Origin: Lucifuga dentata | Lineage: Eukaryota; Chordata; Actinopteri; Ophidiiformes; Bythitidae | NCBI GenBank assembly: GCA_014773175.1 | Contig: VXCM01000938.1 | Span: 232,720 to 296,719, forward strand | DNA length: 64,000 nucleotides | Reading direction: 5' to 3' | Shown here: positions 41,201-50,784 of the stretch, one piece after another | Layout of the letters: each line of letters starts with the position of its first letter | How positions within the stretch are numbered: the stretch's first letter is position 1 | Program-made: the position numbers and the translations under genes | Notes under the pieces: generated by a model | The model's database searches: none | Seen by the model: only the letters and a program-made list of their open reading frames with translations | Told to the model about the DNA's origin: nothing

Positions 41201-42820
41201 TGATCTGCTGTCAAATCTGTTCAGCTTTACTGCTAAAAAAAATGTTAAAAACTCCTCATGTTTCAACTGAGGCATCGCTAAAAACAGAGGTAGAGGGAGT
41301 AGTGACAGTTGATTACTTTGTATAAAATCCTGAGGTTTGGTTATTAGACACTCTTAAGTTGGCAAAGTAATTAATTCTTGCCTCCTTAACAGCAGTCTGA
41401 TAGGCCATCATGGTGTCTTTCTCCTGAAAATAAAAAACATTCAAATTGGATTTTTTCCACTTTCATTCACCTCTCCTACAGTCTCTCTTCAATAACCATA
41501 TGGATTCATTTAACCAGGTTCTTTGCTATGAGATGAATTCCTGTATTTGTAGGGCAACCTGGTCCAACACCATTTGACAGTGGAGGTTAAAAAGGGAGAC
41601 CAACTCTTCTGTCATAAAATCACTATTAAGGGTGTTTACATAACCCTTTGTAAGTATGCTGTATGTTTAAATATAAAACCGTATTTTTGTTTGTCTGTTC
41701 TTTTGCCAGATCTGTTAATCTTTCAAAATCAAATGTTCAGGTGATACACCCACCTTAAAATTCAGTGTTTCCTAGTCATTTCTAATTTTTTGGTAAAAAC
41801 CGTTTTCTCCTGGGACTATATTCCCTGGCAGAGACATACAATTTCTTCTGTGCAGCTCCACATTGGATCACTTAAATGAAATTACTTTGACAAAAAATTG
41901 ATTATTTATCTGAAAGCATGTTTCAGGTTGCTGTCTAGAATGTAGGAAACACAGTTCTGATATTTACCACTCCAGTGGCATGTTTTGGGAAATGGTTTTT
42001 CACTAACGTAACATGCATGCGAGTTGTGTAAATATTGTGCTCAAACATGCAAAACCACCGGTGTGGTCCTTTAGGCTTGTTAATGGTATAATTGAAACTT
42101 CATTCTGCCCCACACTGTGATGTTCTTTGATTTTCTTTGTAATTAATGCCATCAAACTTTTACTGTCCAGTAAAATTGTGATGGCATATACAGATCCTCT
42201 CTCGTGAGTTTTGTCATTTTTAGGTTTTCATATAAATTCAAATTTATATGCTCATCTAGGCTGAGAATATTCTCCTACGTTTTAGTCTCATAAAACTTAC
42301 TGGAATATTGTAAAATGCGTTGTCACCAAGCTTAAAACAAGGGTGTTTTTTTAGGTCCTGAAAAGTTGACATTTTGGAGTTACATGGTCTTCACAGGACA
42401 CCAATAATGAGATTTGCCTAACGAGTCCATCTAACAACCAATTAAAACCTGACAAACGAGGTCGCAGCTCCTTTTTAAAGCATTTCAACTGGTAACTGAT
42501 AGTTCACATCACTTCCTCCTCTCAGTTATAATACAGCACATTATTTACTCCCTCAGGTCAAAGGTTACCGCTACCTGGAAGAGGACAACTCAGATGAGTC
42601 AGACTCTGAGAGAAGCGAGGAGGATGAAGAGGAAGAGGAGGGTGAAGAGGAAGTGGCGGAGGAGGTAGGAGCAGAGGACAGAGAGGATGGGGATCAAGAC
42701 TCAGGAGCCTGGGCAGCTGACTCACCCAGAGCCAGGAGGAGAGGGCCCCGGGGTCGCCGGCGCAGACGGGAAAATGGTCATGTGCAGGAGGGAGAGAGGG
42801 AAGAGCAAGAGGGAGGATGA
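27055..42820 (+). CDS. unc93b1: UNC93B1, Toll-like receptor trafficking chaperone
   Basis: Polytopic ER/endolysosomal membrane protein that escorts nucleic-acid-sensing TLRs (TLR3, 7, 8, 9 and fish relatives) from the ER to endosomes. Coding exons: 27055-27057 (or start at 28387), 28387-28503, 28731-28872, 29091-29244, 29440-29601, 31524-31653, 31761-31854, 34165-34289, 36658-36840, 37745-38018, 38101-38219, 38674-38796, 42557-42820. Phases agree and total 1,890 nt, 629 aa (human 597). Hallmarks: NEEEEERKYYRRKRLAVIKN before TM1, LLQMQLILHYDMTYREVKYS, RFFGTKWMMFLASGIYALFV, YRPTEEIDLRSIGWGNIFQL, ALNKTGLSTLLGMLYEDKER and tail YRYLEEDNSDESDSE. The histidine in GAAVHF appears to align with the TM9 residue changed in the mouse 3d allele (H412R). 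The cytosolic tail is acidic, then arginine-rich. AATAAA is at 43017-43022. Introns hold many CA/TC tracts, MITE-like copies, LINEs and a nested insertion. Confidence 0.95.
27687..27750. repeat. (GATA)n microsatellite
   Basis: About 16 tandem GATA units followed closely by an inverted (TATC) stretch at 27761-27773, in the first unc93b1 intron. Confidence 0.95.
29645..29822 (+). mobile_element. Long-TIR MITE-like element, fragment, subfamily B
   Basis: Only the right portion survives, ending in AGTATGGTCCTTTGAG, which matches the inverted end of the family. It lies in unc93b1 intron 5. Confidence 0.55.
30170..30545. mobile_element. Probable transposon-derived segment, class unclear
   Basis: Starts shortly after a poly-T run with an N. 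It contains the phrase GACCCAAATGCAGCACACAG and a series of AGTCCAAAC/GCAGG motifs that I associate with widespread fish repeats. A short direct repeat around 30482-30540 flanks another N. No coding capacity was found. Confidence 0.3.
30810..31110 (+). mobile_element. Decayed Tc1/mariner transposase 3' region
   Basis: Broken reading frames spell RPDLNLAEHLQKELKE, resembling the PDLNPIEHLW-x-LK block around the last catalytic acidic residue of Tc1-like transposases, followed by sequence like the family C-terminus. Several stops and frameshifts show it is dead. It is in unc93b1 intron 5. Confidence 0.45.
31308..31356. repeat. (CA)n microsatellite
   Basis: CA tract in unc93b1 intron 5, one of two large CA tracts before exon 6. 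Confidence 0.95.
31462..31523 (+). repeat. (CA)n microsatellite that forms the unc93b1 exon 6 acceptor
   Basis: About 60 nt of CA repeat ends directly in CACACACAG followed by exon 6 (first codon bases from 31524). There is no ordinary polypyrimidine tract next to this acceptor. Confidence 0.9.
33438..33468. repeat. 14-bp perfect hairpin
   Basis: Arms 33438-33451 and 33455-33468 are exact inverted repeats with a 3-nt loop, in unc93b1 intron 7. The neighbouring phrase GTACAGGCTGGGAATAAAA occurs twice (33106 and 33373), suggesting a degenerate repeat. Confidence 0.8.
34540..34840 (-). mobile_element. L2-type LINE, 3' end fragment
   Basis: Carries the typical (ATA)n tail, then TCTTTATTTATATAGCACC, and is closely similar to the 3' end of the longer element starting near 39297. 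It is severely 5'-truncated and inserted in reverse in unc93b1 intron 8. Confidence 0.7.
35540..36060 (-). mobile_element. Non-LTR retrotransposon fragment (reverse transcriptase C-terminal part)
   Basis: On the minus strand the frame reads LSWKKHRSSVASKTAESVGI, then LGRIRPLLNTEVTTLLYYS and IIYPHIYYCNMVWAS, which is the conserved region downstream of the catalytic core in jockey/RTE-type non-LTR elements. The FVCFGNKSGKY-like stretch just upstream supports this. It is a different lineage from the L2 copies nearby. Confidence 0.6.
36842..36886 (+). repeat. (CA)n microsatellite abutting the unc93b1 exon 9 donor
   Basis: The donor of exon 9 reads GTACACAC and runs straight into the CA tract. 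Confidence 0.95.
37603..37744 (+). repeat. (TTTC)n(TC)n tract before unc93b1 exon 10, with assembly duplicate
   Basis: The pyrimidine microsatellite and the first 6 bases of exon 10 occur twice around an N at 37688. Two identical acceptors therefore appear; only the second (exon start 37745) continues into coding sequence. Confidence 0.85.
38228..38287. repeat. (TG)n microsatellite
   Basis: TG tract that starts within about 10 nt of the unc93b1 exon 11 donor at 38220. Confidence 0.95.
38292..38460. mobile_element. hAT-like short element fragment
   Basis: Begins CAGGGGTGGAAAGCAAT with TTACTGGGCTGTAGTTAC-like text, reminiscent of fish hAT-derived ends. No right end was identified. Confidence 0.3.
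38909..38940. repeat. 14-bp perfect hairpin
   Basis: Arms 38909-38922 and 38927-38940 are exact inverted repeats with a 4-nt loop, in the last unc93b1 intron. Confidence 0.8.
39051..39064 (+). promoter_or_regulatory. CTCF-like motif
   Basis: CCAGCAGAGGGCAG fits the CTCF core consensus at every position. It lies in the last intron of unc93b1. Binding is not shown by sequence alone. Confidence 0.45.
39206..42073 (+). mobile_element. Long-TIR MITE-like element, subfamily B, split by an L2 insertion
   Basis: The left end (CAAGGACAATACC, then TTTGCATGTTTAAGCCCAAT) runs to about 39296. The interior resumes at about 41686 (AATATAAAACCGTATTT) and continues to the right end GGTGTGGTCCTTTAG. The two parts join to make a normal family member of about 480 bp; the intervening 2.4 kb is a reverse-oriented LINE. 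Confidence 0.65.
39297..41685 (-). mobile_element. L2-type LINE with reverse transcriptase remnants
   Basis: In reverse orientation the 3' tail (ATAATAATCTTTATTT) is at 39300. Minus-strand frames encode reverse transcriptase blocks: FLSGFKHAVIQSLLKKPNLD with FSNFRPISKLPFLFRVLEKV (40770-41150), STETALIKVTNDLLLAADRG, LLDLSTAFDTVDH, GVPQGSILGPLLFSIYML and the catalytic YADD (40403-40414), then C-terminal NRQQHITSVLASLHWLPV and ADTGWAFAVRVPKLWNDLPE-like text (39450-40154). Frames are broken, so it is inactive. Bases 39647-39711 and 39713-39777 are an N-joined duplicate. Confidence 0.85.
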
Positions 42821-43534
42821 GAGGAGAAAAGGAGAAAGAAAAGAGGGGAGATGATGTAAAAAATAACAGAGAATTACAGAAATGCTGGATGCTATTGTTT
42901 CATATCACCATTAATATATAACCATTAGATTTCTACAAAATACTACAGCAAAACAAAACATATACCAAACTTTAAAGCACAAATTTTAGCTTTTACTCTT
43001 TACAGTCGACACACTGAATAAACTAACTCAGCATACAACAAGAAAACTAGAAAAATAATTTGTGTGTTTTTTAAACATTTTGTGACGCACAGCAAACAGT
43101 ACGAGTAATTTTAGAGGGCATTGTACTCAGAATTTGCTATTGTACATGTAATTTCATTGTTCAATTATAGTAAGAGCACATACCTGCAAAGAAAGCCCAG
43201 AAGACAGAGGAATTGATTTTCTGAGGTAAAATCAGGCTGAGTTAAGAGTTTTGATGGAGTCACTTTTATACAGCCTGCTTCATGTGCCTCTGAATAACTC
43301 TTTTTTAATTCTTTATAACTTTTTATTACCTGCAAACCCTTTGACTTGTCCATGTTTGTTAGAGAAAACAACCTAAGGAAGTTTAACATTCTGATATAGC
43401 ATCTGTCTCCACATGAAGAAGTTTTAGTGTTAACAAACCTGAAACATGTATGGCCATGTTTCAGCATAGTAGTAATCCCTGAGGCAGTATACAGTAGGTA
43501 CGAAGCTCGGCTGTGAATGTTCTACAGAGGGACT

Positions 43535-44480
43535 TATTCACAGTAAAGTACTAATACCACAATGTACATATACTCCATTACAAGTAAAAGTCCTGTATTC
43601 AAAATTCTATTTAAGTGAAGTTAAATATGAGGGTAAATAAATATGAGGGAAATATACTGAAGTATCACAAGCACTCATTGTGAAAAATGGTCCCTGTCAA
43701 TATTAAAGGAACATACCAGTCACTTTGCATGTTTCAGCCCAATAAATACAACCTGTATACATGTTACATTGCTGCCAACCATTTTCCAAAACATACTACC
43801 GGAGTGGTAAATATTAGAATAGTTATTCCTACCTTCCAGGTAGCCATTTGTTTTCACTTCATTCCAGAACGCTGTTAAAAATCAGGTTGTAAAGACTTGA
43901 AACTTGATTAAGTAATCCATCACGGCAAACACTATGGGCCAGATATTTTTCCACACTGTTTAGTCTGATGTTATGCCTCCAATTCTGGAGAGTTTGGAAT
44001 GAAAAAATGAATAATAAATAACATCTCCAAAAAACTGGAGATACAAAGCTTTTCACCTAAAAATAAGACAAGTTTTGTTTGTTGAAAACCCTTCAATGTC
44101 CATTTTTGGGGATGTTCATACTTTCAAGGCCAGTTCAAGGATCACATTCTCTTCTACACTACAGTCAATTTTCTCCCTTCTTTTCCAGTTTAAAACTAGT
44201 GATAACGTCTAAAATACATTGTGCCATTAAATGTGCCATAAATCAGCTCTGAGATATAAGGTTTTTACCTGACAACAGTAATATTTTAATATCTTGTGTT
44301 AAATTTAAAATGTTAACCTTAAATGCAAAATATCTAGTAACTATAGCTGTAAAAAAAAAAAAAAAAAAAAGTACAATATTTCCTCATGAAAATTAGTGGA
44401 GTAGAAGTCAAAAGTATCACAAAATGTACAGTTGAAAATGTGTTGTGCTGTACTTGAGTAAAAATACTTGGTTACTTTCT
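43535..44480. mobile_element. hAT-like element, degenerate, containing a MITE fragment
   Basis: Left text (AGTAAAGTACTAATACCAC, TACAAGTAAAAGTCCTG) and right text (TACTTGAGTAAAAATACTTG, GGTTACTTTCTA) match the two ends of a common fish hAT-derived repeat; the ends enclose unrelated sequence. Confidence 0.4.
43704..43960 (-). mobile_element. Long-TIR MITE-like element, subfamily B, fragment
   Basis: The left inverted end (TTAAAGGAACATACCAGTC) and adjacent interior match the copies at 47632 and 60930; the right half is missing. Confidence 0.6.
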
Positions 44481-44834
44481 ATCTACTGGGTTTGTGGGTA
44501 TTATGGTTACTAACGTGTGCACTGTGTCAAAGTTTATCTAATGTGGGAGGATCATGTGAACATTTCTTGATATTACATAAAGGGTGTTTGGCTGGCTTTT
44601 GAAAAGCTGAAAAGTACGAAAATTTGATTAAGACCACAAAGAGTATTAAAATATGCAGTTATTATTGGTCTTGTTCATTTTGCCACAACAGGTTTGTTGG
44701 TGAACATCCACTCTTAGATTTATAACATCAGAATTAGTTGTACCAAAAAAAACTTTATATATTTATTGTATCTACTTTTCTCTTTCTCTAAATGTAGTTG
44801 GAAATATCCTGGTTGTGACAGGATCTGACATATG

Positions 44835-44871
<37 letters not shown>

Positions 44872-45293
44872 TGTATATGCAGATGAGGTTGGGGTTAATT
44901 CACCTTCATTTTGTTTTCTTGGTAAAATAATTACAATATGAAAATATTAACTCATTTGTCAAAAGAAGGAGCTGAGCCCACATCCTGTTATCACTTTTAA
45001 TGTTCTTATGAAAATCCACTTCCTGAAATTTCGGTGAACTGATGCCAAAGGTACTTTAAGTTGCACTGAACCTTATGAATTTGTTTTACTTCATGAAGTA
45101 ATTTTATTTGACCAAAATAGTGTGAAATTGTTTGTTTCTTTGTTTAGACTGATTACTGTACATAAATGTCATACTGAAGCTGATTGATGCTGCATGTGAT
45201 TGTGTTCATCCTGTCTTACTGGGTGTGTGTCTGCATGTGATTGTGTTCATGACCTTTAGTCCATGATGAAAGGTAGAAATTTATTGCCGTGTA

Positions 45294-45299
45294 ATAATG

Positions 45300-45342
<43 letters not shown>
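45294..45342. repeat. (TAA)n microsatellite
   Basis: About 16 TAA units. Confidence 0.95.
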
Positions 45343-45343
<1 letters not shown>

Positions 45344-45783
45344 TATATAAAAATCTGACAAAAAAGTCCTTTTTCTAATTTAATCTGAGTAAGTATTCTA
45401 ATCACAGCAAGAATATGTAAGCATTAAAAACACGTTTGTACTTATTTGTACTTACTTGTAGGATACTTACTTGTAGGAAATGATTCATTTAACATCCCTT
45501 CATTTTGTGTATCCAGCATCATACAAAAATATACTCAAAATACCTCGTAACTACAGTTCATCAGCCTCTCAGAGTAAAAAGTATCTTCTCTTGAAATATA
45601 TTGGAGTGAAAATATAAGGTCTCACCAAATGGAACTCATTGTTTCAGTCCTTGTAAGTCGTGTTTCTACACAGTACTTAAGTAAATGTACTTTGTTACTT
45701 TATACTTCTGCAAAAAAAATTACAGTGTGATGTAATGCAGTGGTTCTCAAACTCTGGTACATGTAACACTGGTGGTACCTGAA

Positions 45784-45797
45784 GTGCCCCCTGGTGA
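45784..45797 (-). promoter_or_regulatory. CTCF-like motif, minus orientation
   Basis: The minus strand reads TCACCAGGGGGCAC, one mismatch from the CTCF core. It sits between unc93b1 and the crystallin pair and points toward the plus-oriented motif at 39051. Confidence 0.35.
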
Positions 45798-47631
45798 TGA
45801 TTCTATCTATGAAATCTATGCAAATTCTGTTACAAAACCTTCACAATTGAATTGGATTTCATTAAGAGATAGTTTTAAAATGCAATTATTATTCTCTTTT
45901 AATTAAGAAATTAGATTTTTTTTTGTTTGTTTGTTGACAATAGCCCCCAACTCATCCTGTGTATACAATATGGAATTTGGTTCTCTGTCTGAAAATTATT
46001 TATAGTCTTGCAAACACAAAGCTGAGTGACAACACGACGTCACACAGGTTCACGTTCAGTGTTCGTCTCCATCTCTTTCTGTCATCGTCTCTTCTGTTCT
46101 CTCACCACTGAAATGATCTTTTGCTCTTTGCTCTGACAGAAGAATGTTCATTTGCAGATGAACTGAACCGTGAAGGCCGATCATTCTCTTTGCATACCTG
46201 CATTCATACAGGAATTACAGAAAAGACTGCTCGTGTACTGAATCTTTATTTCATCCATACTGAAACTTCATTCTCTGGAGTATCAGCAGGAAAAGTGAGT
46301 ATGAGCTGGGATAAAGAGGTTGGCTGGGGATACTTCAGCTCCCAGAGCAATAAGGTGAACTCTACATTCAGAGCCAAACCCAAACTCAAACCCAAACCCA
46401 GGCTTTCAGCTAATATCCTGGCCACAAAATCTGGATCCACTATCCAGGTGGTAGCCTAAGCCCCATTTCGGCTCTGTTGCTGCTGCAGATCCTGAGCTTT
46501 TCCCTCTCAGTGGTGGATGTGTCTGATGGACTGGATCTTGGGGGTCTGGCAGTGGGAGCCCCAGTTCCTCCAGTGCTGGTAATCTCCACTATGTCTGTCA
46601 CACTCCATGATGTATTGCTGGCCTTTGTAACCTGGATACTCATAGCACACAAAGATGCAGAAATACAGAGGAAAATGTGACTTACAGCAAGTTTCCAAAG
46701 ATACCAAACACATAAACCTTAATTTGGGATTTATTATGAACAAGACACGCAGAGTGTTTAAACTGCAGCCATAAAAATGTGGCATCTTGTGTATAAATAT
46801 TTTGCTCAGTGCCAGCATCATAAACTGATGCTTCAACAGAGTTAAACTGAATAAGTATAATATGAAATGTGTGAGCTTTTTTTCTAAACTTAAGGGTGAT
46901 TTTGAGGAGAAATGCAGTACTAAAGTCTTTGTAGTAATAAATAAATACTCCATATATGACTCCATCACCACTAGAAATCTGCCAACTACAAGCATCAGAT
47001 AAATGCGACAGAGTAAAAAGTACAAAAATGCCCCAAAACTCAAATTAATTCTTAAGTACAGTACTTAAGTAATACACTTAATTACTTAGCACCTTTTTTT
47101 TTTTTTTTTTTNTTTTTTTTTTTTTTTTTGATCCATTAGACATAATTTAGGATTTCTTTTTTTCATCTGCTTTCTCTGCTTGGTTTTTCTTACAAGCTTC
47201 TCTTTGGCTTGCGAAAAAGAACTATGTAAATCAGTAAAAACTGAATGTGACCATGTTGGGTTTTACTGTTGACTTACACTCCACACTGCACGTGCATGGA
47301 GCCCACTTGAGGCACAAACCAGCCCATTGCCTGCAGCGACGGGAAGTCATCACACAACTCCACGCTATGACCCAGGAAGTTCTCCTCAAAGATCATCATC
47401 CGGCTGCTTTGGTGAGACTGAGGAGGGTGAGGATGCAGAGGGGGNAGGGATAAAGGGGGTGGACAGTGTCTGCGTTGTAGCTTTTTGACAGATGTCCACA
47501 CAGTCGGTCTGACTTGTCTCTGTTTCTATTTTTTGCTCTCAGTCACTCACTAATCACTCTCCTTCTGTCATTCTATCACTCACTATCATGACATTTTCAT
47601 TCTTGTTCTTTCTCGTGGAAGTTATTTGAGT

Positions 47632-48228
47632 TTAAAGGACAATACCGACAATTTTGCATGTGTGAGCTGAATATATACAACAACCCCCCCCCCATACAGC
47701 TACGATACTGTGACAACCATTTCTCAAAATATGGAGGTTAAATTTTTGTATTATTTTCCTGCCTTCCACACTGCCATTTGTTTCACATCATTCCAGTACA
47801 CGATTAAAATCAGCTTGTAGAGACTTGAAACATGCTTGAGATATGTAATCCATCACAGCAAACACTATGAGCCAGAGATATAAAGCTTTGCGTATGACTT
47901 GCCATATTGATATGGGCAAATTTTGCCATGCAATCATGTTCCCTCATTCATTAATGCCTGTTACCGGCATCTTTTAGCATTTGCTTTGAAACAGGCATCA
48001 CTACTATGGTATTTCCTTATTTACATGTTGGGGAAGCTATTCATAAAACCATCGCACAAAAAGTATATGTTAGCAGGCGAAACATTGAATTTTAAGGTGG
48101 GTGTGTCACCTGAACATTTGATTTTTAAAGATTAGGAAATTTGGCAAAATAACAGGAAAACTAAAACACGGTTTTGTATTTTGGAAAATGTGAATAACAT
48201 AACGTGTATGCAGTAGTGTTTATTGGGT
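47632..48228 (-). mobile_element. Long-TIR MITE-like element, subfamily B
   Basis: Left end TTTAAAGGACAATACC, interior in the same orientation as the copy at 4856. It abuts the next element directly at 48228. It lies in the intron between motif 2 and motif 3 exons of the crystallin pseudogene. Confidence 0.7.
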
Positions 48229-48957
48229 TTAAAGGACCATACCAGTCATTTTGCATTTTTGAGCCTAATACATTCAATTTTCATACATGTTATGTTACTG
48301 ACAATCATTTCCCAAAGGATAAAACCGTATTTCAGTTTTCGTGATATTTTGCAAAATCTCTTAATCTTTCAAAATCAAATATTCAAGTGATACACCCACT
48401 TTAAAAATTGATATTTCACCTGCTAATAGTTACGCAGCCCTATGAAGTCACGGTCTTTTAAATTTTTCAATCAACTTCTTTTGGGACTATATTCCCTGGT
48501 TAAGACATACATTCACTCTGCACTTTTTATTGCACTTAAATGCTAAAATTACGTAATTTCAAAAAAAGAAAAAAAAAAAAGCCTGAATACATGTCTTGTT
48601 CTCGATGATGNAAATTACGTAATTTCAAAAAAAGAAAAAAAAAAAAGCCTGAATACATGTCTTGTTCTCGATGATGGACTACCTATCCCAAGCGTGTTTC
48701 AAGTATATCAACAAGTTGATTTTAATAGTGTACCAGAATGAACTGAAATCAGTGATGTGGAAGGTAGGATTTTTTTTTTTTTAAATTCACCATTCCAGTA
48801 GTTTGCTTTGGGAAATGATTGTCAGTAACGTTACATGTATGAAAATTGAATATATTAGGCTCAAACATGNTTGGGAAATGATTGTCAGTAACGTTACATG
48901 TATGAAAATTGAATATATTAGGCTCAAACATGCATGCTTGCCAGTATGGTCCTTTAA
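48229..48957 (+). mobile_element. Long-TIR MITE-like element, subfamily A, copy 4
   Basis: TTAAAGGACCATACC at the left and GTATGGTCCTTTAA at the right, with the full family interior. Two N-joined duplicates (48546-48610/48612-48676 and about 48809-48869/48871-48932) inflate its length by about 127 bp. It is in direct tandem contact with a subfamily B copy in opposite orientation. Confidence 0.75.
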
Positions 48958-50246
48958 ACGTTCAAAACCACTGGTATGGTTCTTTAATGAGCTTCCATAT
49001 TTGTCTGCTTATTTTTAATTTTAGCCCATTAATGTGTGATGACCATTGCAGCTACTCACCGCACAGTAGATGGGTCTTAGGGACATGAAGAGCTCAGTGT
49101 GGTAGGAAAGCGAGTCGCTGTAGGCTTCCCAGTTGGGATGAACTGCTGGCCCTGGAAGTCATGGTGCTCAAATCCCACCCAGCTGAACAGGTGAGGGGGG
49201 AGGGATGGAAAAGTAGAGGTCAAGCAGGCTGAACACAAAAATGGACATGTGACAGGCAAAACTGGATAGAATGAAGGAAGTGAAAGGCAACAGAAAGTGA
49301 GACGTTGGCAAATGAAAGCAGGTTTGTCCCTCTGGTGGTCACATACAAAAATGTACCTTATCAGGGGAATTATGAGCCTTGGTGTAATAACTTTATCCTG
49401 TTTTAACTTTATACTCCCATAATGAAAAAGTCCTCAAATTAAAAAAAAAAAAAAAAATNAAAAAAAAAAAAAAAAATTCTTTAATAAAAAATCTGTATTT
49501 TTGAAATGTGATGTCTACTCTCACAAAAATCACAAAATAAGTGCTGAAATGTTTAAAGCTCAAATTGTAAAAATGAACAATTTACAGCAGGTAATGTTTT
49601 CCTCATCCACTACTCAGGCTAAAAAAAAAAAAAAAAAAAAAAAAAAATTACACCTATCCAAAATATAAACATGCTTATTTTATTATCAGTTACATTTTTG
49701 GCCTATAACTATAGAGTGAAAGAATCAAAATTCTGTTTTTCCTGAATTCCATGGGTCTTTTCACATACAATCATGTAGGCTTCCTAGATTTTTTTAGTTT
49801 TTTCCAAAACATATTTTTTTTGTACCTCCTCCTATTCTAGCTCAATTGACACAAAATGTTGCATGTAGAGTGTTTGGACTAAACCAGAAAAAAGTTATTT
49901 CTTTGTTTTTTGATATTCCTCATGATTTTGCTACAACCAAAGACGTGTACACCCCTTCCTATAAAATCCTTGGTGGAGGTATACGCCCTGAGTGCCTTCT
50001 TGTTTTACCTATGAACTGTTTCTCAGTTGAATTTACAATTTCATTTAATTTTACTGTTATCTTGATTTGAAATAGAGATAACTACGATATAAATCTGTGA
50101 AGCTTTTGTCCATTTCAACACCTCAGTCAACAGAGAGCCAGAACAAAGGAAACAAGGTCTGAGTGACCCTACTTGGTTCCTATATGATGCTGAACACACA
50201 GTGCATTGTGGGATGGAGCGACCTCATGGCTTACATCCTTTTTGAT

Positions 50247-50249
<3 letters not shown>

Positions 50250-50312
<63 letters not shown>

Positions 50313-50325
50313 NNNNNNNNNNNNN

Positions 50326-50372
<47 letters not shown>
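50250..50372. repeat. (TC)n microsatellite with a 13-N gap
   Basis: A long TC tract containing Ns at 50313-50325; its true length is unknown. It lies in the first visible intron of the beta-A crystallin pseudogene. Confidence 0.95.
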
Positions 50373-50375
<3 letters not shown>

Positions 50376-50569
50376 CTTCTCACAAACACAACCATAGCAC
50401 CCACACACACACAGTCACTCAGCTGTCCAGAGAGATGCAGGTGTGCAGGATGTGTGACTCACACTTGGATGGAGCGGATGTTGTCTATGCCACAGTCCCG
50501 GATGTTGCAGCATTCAGCTGTGAACTCCTGACACCTCCCCTGGAAATGCTCCTGCTCAAATACAGTCAC

Positions 50570-50605
50570 CTGCACAAGGGAGTACAGGTGTAAAGGTGAG
50601 TATGT

Positions 50606-50644
<39 letters not shown>

Positions 50645-50747
50645 TGTTTTTTTGTGCGTGGTTATTCACCTTGAAGAAAGAAGCTGAACCCATACCAGGA
50701 AAGAAAATGGATGAGGTCATTTGGGTTTTAGTTACTCTGTTCATTTC

Positions 50748-50784
<37 letters not shown>

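Larger units (their letters stand above)
42821..46240. other. Spacer between unc93b1 and the beta-A crystallin gene
   Basis: Holds the unc93b1 3' UTR (AATAAA 43017), a MITE fragment at 43704, hAT-like fragments, a long poly-A at 44352, a (TA)n tract at 44840-44872, a (TAA)n tract at 45294-45342, and a CTCF-like motif at 45784. No gene was recognised. Confidence 0.5.
46507..50569 (-). pseudogene. cryba4: Beta-A crystallin gene (probable cryba4), decaying
   Basis: Lens structural protein of the beta/gamma-crystallin family, one exon per Greek-key motif. In transcript order: 50463-50569 (VTVFEQEHFQGRCQEF; SIQV), 49060-49182 (WVGFEHHDFQGQQF; SLRPIYCA), 47278-47417 ([20 protein letters not shown]), 46507-46654 ([20 protein letters not shown] to stop). 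Compared with usual beta-A exon lengths of about 119, 142 and 143 nt, the first three are 12, 19 and 3 nt short. The 19-nt loss, after QQF-I and before PNW, breaks the frame. The last exon has AT where the acceptor AG should be (46655-46656), and the next upstream AG is out of frame. The 12- and 3-nt losses keep frame, the first removing the linker before WVGFEH. I found no start-codon exon upstream. AATAAA on the minus strand is at about 46245-46250. Head-to-head placement with crybb1 supports cryba4; another beta-A paralogue is possible. Confidence 0.8.

Noticed and set aside
46121..46459. 112-codon plus-strand open frame near the crystallin pseudogene
   Set aside because: It overlaps the probable 3' UTR of the minus-strand gene, has no recognisable domain and no good splice or promoter context.
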